Shown here piece after piece: positions 58,176 to 64,000 of a stretch of DNA of 64,000 nt (position 1 is the first letter of the stretch; the number at the start of each line of letters is the position of its first letter). The DNA comes from Gnetum montanum (Eukaryota > Streptophyta > Gnetopsida > Gnetales > Gnetaceae). The stretch is from contig MNCI01023529.1 of NCBI GenBank assembly GCA_015680685.1, positions 180,425-244,424 of the forward strand, read 5' to 3'. Under the pieces are notes generated by a model. The model was not told the origin of the DNA and did not search any database. It saw only the letters and a program-made list of their open reading frames with translations. The position numbers and the translations under genes were made by a program.

Positions 58176-58320
58176 CCTTATTATTATCATTATTATTTCT
58201 AACAATGTTATGTCCATTTCATATCACCTTATTCGAGTGAGTTTTCAATGTTTCATTATTATTTTTGCTAAGCTTTACCTTGCTTTGGCCCTGTCCATTC
58301 AAATGGACTTCCCAGCATGA

Positions 58321-58375
58321 CCGGCCAAGGCCTAAAATTGGCAAAATGTGGCCTTGCGTAACCATGTTGGGCCAT
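58321..58375 (+). repeat. 3'UTR array remnant of E
   Basis: CCGGCCAAGGCCTAAAATTGG and CGTAACCATGTTGGGCC: one to two units of the shared array, marking the return to element sequence. Confidence 0.6.
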
Positions 58376-58990
58376 ATGTAGCCTACTTTACCTTATTTGA
58401 CCTTGTTTGGCTTTGTCCTCACCATGTTTTAAACTTTCTTGTCCTTATTTAACATAATTTTACATGGTTTTGACCATGATTTGGCCTTTATTTGATTCCA
58501 TCATGCATCATTCACCTATGTTTTACCTTATTTTCTTTAACTTATCCCTTATGACATTTATTGATCACATTTAAGCCTTCCCATTGTGGTCTATGCATTT
58601 TCTTCTCACCAAAATTTAAGCCTATCCAAGATCACATCAAGCCCATGTTATGCAACATTAAAGCCATCATATAGCCTCAGTTGTGCCTAACACTCACATG
58701 TTTGTTCGTAGTGTTGTTTATCATTGTTGATAGGTTTCAATGAATGATTGAAGTTGACAACTTTGATGACCTACAACAAACAAGCATGCATGACATCTTT
58801 GCACAAAAGAGGGACATCTTTCTACAGCCTAACAAGGCCTTAAACCAGCACCTTGTCCCATCATCATAAGCACTCTTTGTCATGGTTTGACATGACTAAG
58901 TCAAGTGTGGAGAGAGAACGTCGGTGGCAGACCTACAATGGTGTTTTGTATTATTTGTTAGTGCCTCTCAAGTTAATCCTTAGGACACCA
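58376..58990 (+). other. 3'UTR of E
   Basis: Repetitive TTTGACCTTGTTTNNC words to about 58520. 58640-58770 then matches D 44200-44310. The splice-like block of A, B and D is missing; the sequence jumps to the region just before the polypurine tract. Confidence 0.6.
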
Positions 58991-59005
58991 ATGAAAAGGG
59001 GCCAA
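58991..59005 (+). promoter_or_regulatory. Polypurine tract of E
   Basis: ATGAAAAGGGGCCAA immediately before the TGAAACACCACC of the 3' LTR. Confidence 0.75.
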
Positions 59006-60548
59006 TGAAACACCACCAAATTCGCATGTTGTAACCTTGGTAACCCCATCCCATGAAACCCAAGACAAAACTTTATTGTAAATGTGAGGATTGTAACCCA
59101 TCTCATATACTTTACACTTTTGGGGCTAAAAAATGCCTCATAAGTAGTTAAAAGCCTCATCCCCCAAGCGAAAAAAGTTATGTAATATCTATATATGGGA
59201 TTCGGGTGGGGGTTTAAAAATGCCTTTTGGGATGCCAAAATTGGTGTTTTGATGGGTTTTATGGAGGGTATAGCATTTTCTACACTAAATCTCACTACCC
59301 CTAGCTAGGATGCATGGGGGAAAAGCCCACCTACCTCCAACTTTGATGCATGGGGAAAAAGCTCACCTATCCGTAACTAGGATGCATGGAAGGAAAGTTC
59401 ACCTACCCCCAACTAGGATTCATGGGAGGAAAGCTCACCTACCTCTAGTGTGGAAGTTTTCCCCCAATATAGATAGCTTTCCCCCAACATGGAAGCTTTT
59501 CCTCCTTAGCATGAAATCTTTCCCCACTGTAGAAACTACATGCCCCCAGTGTGAAAGCTATAAAGACTAGATTTTAACACTCCATGCACTCTAGCATTGA
59601 TCCAACATGCCAGTGTAGAAGATTTATCTCTAGCATGGATTCCATCCCCTTGTTACTATTTATAATAAATGGAATGGCCATGGGGGTTTGGCACTTACTA
59701 TATATGGTAACCCCCCAAATTTTGGCACCTAACCCACCTAAAGTGTAGCCAAAATTTGTAGAAACTTTTTGGCCAAACCATAGTCAATTTGTAGCAAAAT
59801 TTAAGGCAAAAAACCAATAACAGCTAAATTGCAACACCTTTTTCAAGGTTCAACACTTTTGCAATTCTAGAATTTTTATAGTTCCGCAATCTGGAGACTC
59901 TTTGGCAATTTAAAAATTTTTGCATTTTCACACTTGGGCATTCTTAGGCACTTAAGAGCTCTTGCAATCTTCCATGATTGCATTCTCTTAAACCCCAGCA
60001 TGGGAGCATAGTAGTGTTTGCAATTCCCCTTAAGACATGTAGATTTTTGGTGTCATCATTGCATTTCAAGGGCTCCCAATCCCCAGTGTGCAGCAATCTG
60101 GCAACCAAATTTCTCACTTTTCTTACCCCCTATAACGCCCAATGTTGTAGATTTGGTACAAGGAGAAGCAAAGGTTTGAAATCATTGGGAGTTGTGGATT
60201 ATCTGAATCGTTGAGCAATGGAATCCAAGCCTCCACTGAAGTGAACCCCCTACCCCCAAGGACATTTTTATACACATTTCTCAAAATCATTCTATATTCT
60301 TTTTTAATAAAGTTTAAGGTTTTTGGTTTTGTGTGCAATATGCATTTACTTTCAGTTTTCTAGATTTGTAATCTTATTGCATTTTTATTTTTACAATCTT
60401 GTTTATCCTTCTCTAAGTCCCTGGGTCATTTGCTAGACTATCTAGGGCACCCTAAATCCTATTTTTTTGGAGGCCATAGGGATTCAAGGTTAAAGTTGTT
60501 ACACTAAGATCTTTGGTTTTCTAGTGATTGAATTTTTCAGTTGCTATA
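59006..60548 (+). repeat. 3' LTR of E (1543 bp)
   Basis: Opens TGAAACACCACCAAATT, ends GTTGCTATA. It is similar to the 5' LTR over the whole length. The 48-base length difference is largely one missing 36-bp unit plus a ~12-base gap near 59100. Confidence 0.85.
59291..59433 (+). repeat. 36-bp tandem units in E 3' LTR, four copies
   Basis: Same unit as 51079-51258, one copy fewer. Open frames over these units (59310-59570) only reflect the repeat. Confidence 0.9.
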
Positions 60549-60553
60549 GGTGC
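60549..60553. repeat. Target site duplication of E (right copy)
   Basis: GGTGC, pairing with 50778-50782. Confidence 0.8.
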
Positions 60554-62639
60554 CATTTGTGGTCACAACAGAACTAAGGATTAGCATATAATGTGTAACT
60601 TATAGCATTTAAGTACCTTATCTCATTGGGCAGTTACACTTAGGCTAAGTTTTGACCATGGTGGATTGATTATTTTAATATTAGTTCATTTATAATGTCA
60701 CTAGATTTTGTTGGAGGGTTTTAATTCTCATAAATTAATGTTTTAATGTTAGTTTATTAGTTAAATATTTGTGGAAGCTAGAAAAATTTTGAAAATTTTT
60801 CCATCAAAAACCTAAGGTTTGTGACCCCCATGATAAAGAGCTTACCTTCAGTAGCTACAAGACTAATGAACGGAATGAATTAGACAAATGGTTTGAAAGT
60901 TATGGTAATTTGGAAGGTTATGATCTTTGAAAAGTTCAAAAACTTCCCCCTTGTTTATGCACAAATGTGAAAAATTATAGTGTGTGCATGTATATAGAGA
61001 CTTTTAGCTTTGTGTCAATGGGGTCCTGTCAACAGGGTCTTGTCTACACATCCCCTTTGTAGATGGAGTCCTTTTGATAGAGCTTATGTGGAAAATTTTT
61101 CCCAATTAAAAATTCAAAAAAATTGAAGGAGTTTTAATATGAATTTGGGATCCTTAGAGAGCTAGAAAATCCATGAACACGATGAAATTCTTGAAGAGGG
61201 CTTAGATGTTTCACAAAATTGGAGAATGAGAATTTGTAAGAAAAATGCAATTAAGGAGCACATATTTGGATGCTATCGATGGGGAATGTAGAAGATTTGA
61301 TTACACAACTACCTAAGGATAATGAACTTAACTAGCCTAACCAAGAGAAATGCAAGTGGGTCCTCCCCATAGTAGGCTCATGTCCTTTTTGCATTTGCAT
61401 ATCCTTAAACCAAGGAGTCCATGGACCCCTTAGTTGATTAATGGTTATGGAAAGTTAAGGACCTAATCCTAGAAGAATCTACCTAAGAATTTTAATTTGT
61501 CAAACTAAGACATTGAACAAGACATGGAAACCAACAATGAGGTGAAAAACAGAAAGCATTGATGGATGAGAGAGAAGGTGGAATGAAGTTTTGAATCATA
61601 GTCACATGAAGTCCCTTGTGAATTTTGTAATTAAATGACTTGATAATGTCCATCCTTAGTCCAACTCAAAATCAACCACTTTCAATGACTTCACATCAAC
61701 ATGCTAAGACTAGTCCACCCCATCGAGACACAAAAATGCTTCCATAGATCAATCACCATTCCTTATTGAAAAGAAAACAGAAGAAAAAAATTCAGAAAGG
61801 TCCTTAGTTAGGAGGACCTTTAAGCATTAGTAACATGTCTTTCTGGTTCCATATCAAGTGCTTATAGTCCATTATTTTTTCTAAGGTGTGTTCTTTGAAT
61901 TACCATCACTTGTTTGTTTTATCTAGATTTTATGTTTTTATGGATTTTTGGATGGGAACCATACCATGCAAAGATTTAACTTCCTGTTATTGGTCAACAA
62001 CAGAATGGTAAGAAATTCATGAAAACACTCATGCACTCAAGAAATTAGACAAGTAAAAAGAGCATCAAGTCCCCTTGAAGTCACATCCTTATCAATCCAT
62101 CCAATATTTCCCAAGTTTGAAAACTACCAAGGTTACAAGTTCATTAAAGTTTTATTAAGGCAAGGGACCTCATATTTCCAAAACCAGGAATACCATAGAG
62201 TTTTGTGGATGGGTGGATGATGTGGACTCACTACTTATTTCATGAAAAAGAAACCATTTCTTAGTTATCAATATCAAAATTCAAAGAGAGAAACCAGACA
62301 TTAGCAGTCAAAAAAATTAAGCATAAACCACCATTAGCAAATAGCTACAACATCACTATGTCCTACTGGTAATAAACAAATAGAGAAATTTTATTAGAAA
62401 ACATAAGAAAAATACACACACAAAAATAAAGTAAAATATAAAAGAAATTGTAAAATATCCAAGAAAGATAAAATGTACTAACGATGTTGTAAAACAAAAA
62501 ATGGTGTAAAATAAAGTTTAAAAATAAAAACATGTAAAATAAAAATTTGTAAAATAAAAAATTGTAAAAAAAAAAGCATAAAAACTAAGGAGCCACTTAA
62601 TTGATTAGCATGGATAGCCATCTTCCCCATGACTGAGTT
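60554..62639 (-). other. Element X spacer between integrase and downstream ORF
   Basis: Begins (minus strand) after the integrase and ends with the ATG of the X ORF at 60556-60554. No ORF over 60 codons that looks real. The A-rich stretch at 62395-62580 lies here. Confidence 0.45.
62395..62580. repeat. A-rich minisatellite, TGTAAAATAAA units
   Basis: Repeated (T)GTAAAATAAAAA words with small variations over about 185 bases, a low-complexity expansion in X. Confidence 0.65.
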
Positions 62640-63787
62640 GAAAGGAGGAGATTCAAAAAATTTAGCATGGGTGTCCATCTAAGGAGGTGCTACTAACATT
62701 GCCTTTCTTGGGCTCATGGAAAGGTTTGACTTGTTGCATGTTAATGAGTAGTTTCTTATTTGGGCTAGGTTTGTAGATCAACATGGCCCCAAAAGAAAAG
62801 ATTTCATAAATGATGTAAGGCCCTTCCCACAATGTTTTGAACTTAGTCTTTTGAGGTATATGTGTGAGGTTCCAATAAAGGACCTTGTCTCATGGTTGAA
62901 ATTTTACTTTCCTTATTTTGAGGTTATGGCATTTTTTGTTGAATGCATTGTGCACTTCATTCAAGGACAAGGTCACCAATCTACTCTCATCTAGCATGTT
63001 AAGGTTGATCAGGTTTTCTTTCTATGCTAGGCTAAGGTTAAGATCAAGGACACAGGTTGTTGAAAGTATACAAAGCTTAGACTGAATAGGAAGAGTTAGT
63101 AATTTTCTATACACTAGCTCATAGGGAGAATAGCCTGTAGGGAGTTTCCATGATCATTGAGTTTTGTGCTCTAGTCTCTCATATATTTGCTAATTATTCT
63201 TATTAAAAGTTTAATGATTTCCCTATTGGTAACCTTAGCTTGACCGTTGGCTTAGGGGATGATAAGATGTTAATTTATGTTCTACCCCAAAGCATTGCAT
63301 GAGATTTCAAAAGTGGTGCCTGTAAAGTGAGTATCATTACCAAAAATTAGTACACGTGGCACCCCAAACCTGTTTGTGACATTTTGTTATACAAATTGAG
63401 CAACTGTGGAAGATGTGCGGTCAGTGAAAGCTGCTAATTTTTCCCATTTCATACAATAGTTAGCAATGACTATGATGTATAGCTTTTCATTTGACATGGG
63501 TGTGAATGAACCCATGAAGTTACTTCCCCAAATGTTGAAGAGTTTTAGTGGTTGGATCCATTGCTGAGGTTCCTCCATTTAAGTAGTCATCCCACCATCA
63601 CGTTGATAGTGATCACAAGAGTAGATGAATTGGTGGATGTTCTTGAAGAGTGTTGGCCAATAATACCCTACCATGAAGATCTTAATGACCATGCGTCTCC
63701 TAGCACAGTGGCCCCCACAAGGATCCTCATGAGCATTTTGAAGGATGTACAATTGGTCAACATTAGAAACACACTAATGAACTAGGC
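62640..63787 (-). pseudogene. pol: X integrase
   Basis: Minus strand. The zinc finger near 63780-63610 keeps HEDPCGGHC and YSCDHYQRDGG, with tyrosine in place of one cysteine. The core starts QPLKLFNIWGSNFMGSFTP near 63550 (GSNFMGSF for GIDFMGPF, so the first catalytic aspartate is changed), then YCMKWEKLAAF. Near 63150 comes PTGYSPYELVY, and the C-terminal domain near 62860-62720 reads LWEGPYIIYEIFSFGAMLIY and VKPFHE. The type resembles Athila/Tat integrases. Cut upstream at 63788 by a copia-like LTR; RT is therefore outside or lost. Confidence 0.75.
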
Positions 63788-64000
63788 TGTTGGCACACAT
63801 GTTGTAAAGGTTTTTTTTTATCTCCATGGAGTGTGATGAGATGCGATTTGCATAGGCCGCTGCCATATCTATAAATAAGACGTAGCTCTCCCTTGTTTAT
63901 CATAGATAGAATAGAAGTAGTGAAGCTCTGGCAGTTTGACCACTCCAGAGATAGATTATGTTTTCCGTGTCTACCTGCACTGTGGTGAATGTAATTGTAC
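63788..64000 (+). repeat. Start of a probable Ty1/copia LTR, truncated by window edge
   Basis: The X integrase reads without a break to about 63780. At 63788 TGTTGGCACACATGTTG begins a different sequence with TATA at 63870-63877 (CTATAAATAAGAC) and a later CTCTCCCTTGTTTATC stretch, typical of short copia LTRs opening TGTTGG. TAGGC (63783-63787) would be the target duplication. Only 213 bases are visible. Confidence 0.45.
63870..63877 (+). promoter_or_regulatory. TATA box in copia-like LTR
   Basis: TATAAATA within CATATCTATAAATAAGACG, 82 bases into the proposed LTR. Confidence 0.5.

Larger units (their letters stand above)
50783..60548 (+). mobile_element. Element E: complete LTR element without RT or integrase
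   Basis: 5' LTR (50783-52373), leader, gag-protease (about 52850-56260), splice-donor remnant, short array, unrelated insert (56540-58320), array remnant, 3'UTR, polypurine tract and 3' LTR (59006-60548), flanked by GGTGC. RT, RNase H and integrase are all absent, so it depended on a relative such as A or B. Over the first ~80 bases the LTRs differ at roughly one position in eight, so the insertion is old. Confidence 0.8.
46588..63787 (-). mobile_element. Element X: older Ty3/gypsy element split by E
   Basis: Minus-strand order: integrase (63787-62640), a 2-kb spacer, then a separate ORF starting at 60556 and continuing after E at 50777 down to about 47930. The two halves join cleanly if E and one copy of GGTGC are removed. 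The integrase is of the Athila/Tat type, and Athila-type elements are known to carry an extra ORF downstream of integrase. Confidence 0.55.

Noticed and set aside
59310-59570. ORF with repeated MHGxKAHLPPT
   Set aside because: It merely translates the 36-bp LTR units.

Overview
This window looks like a nested retrotransposon cluster from a large, repeat-rich land-plant genome. The Tat-type Ty3/gypsy pol with a second, archaeal-type RNase H, the plant-style LTRs and the AT-rich, apparently CpG-poor DNA all point that way. A gymnosperm or another giant-genome plant is plausible, but nothing here fixes the species. I found no intact host gene. Nearly all coding sequence is decayed retroelement ORFs, so most are called pseudogenes. 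A 386-base run of N lies at 20022-20407.

Layout. 1-336 (-): an open frame running off the left edge that resembles an FCP1/HAD phosphatase fragment. 337-1440: LTR-like DNA with a 48-bp tandem array. 1441-~8575 (+), element A: an intron-position array, the best-preserved pol (RT, RNase H, archaeal RNase H, integrase), a 37-bp 3'UTR array, a polypurine tract and a 3' LTR. 8578-15250 (-), element B: the same pol, more decayed, with array, 3'UTR, polypurine tract and 3' LTR. 15300-27542 (-), element C1: 3' LTR remnant, a spliced gene on the opposite strand, the gap, a 1.5-kb unique segment, gag-protease and 5' LTR. 27543-36460 (-), C2: a second, truncated copy of the opposite-strand gene, an array, gag-protease and 5' LTR. 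36461-39757 (-), C3: truncated gag plus 5' LTR. 39758-46587 (+), D: protease, splice donor, arrays (including a ~190-bp palindromic array where RT-integrase should be), 3'UTR, polypurine tract and 3' LTR. 46588-50777 and 60554-63787 (-), X: the two halves of an older element with an integrase and a separate long downstream ORF. 50783-60548 (+), E: a complete but RT/integrase-less element with both LTRs and a GGTGC target duplication, inserted at the start codon of the X ORF. 63788-64000: start of a probable Ty1/copia LTR.

How the parts relate. A, B, C, D and E appear to be relatives. Their LTRs begin TGAAACACCA or a decayed form of it. A, B, D and E keep a polypurine tract. Arrays built on a GGCCTAAAACT core occur in A, B, C2, D and E. 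In A and B one array lies just before a splice-acceptor-like site ahead of pol, and another lies after integrase. In C2, D and E an array directly follows protease, and D keeps a consensus splice donor there. This fits an intron between protease and RT, as known for Ogre/Tat elements, plus the hypervariable 3'UTR arrays known for Tat.

The most unusual content is the opposite-strand multi-exon gene carried by C1 and C2, which has introns at matching places in both copies, and the palindromic array in D. All alignments, repeat counts and boundaries were read by eye. Boundaries marked approximate may be off by tens of bases.
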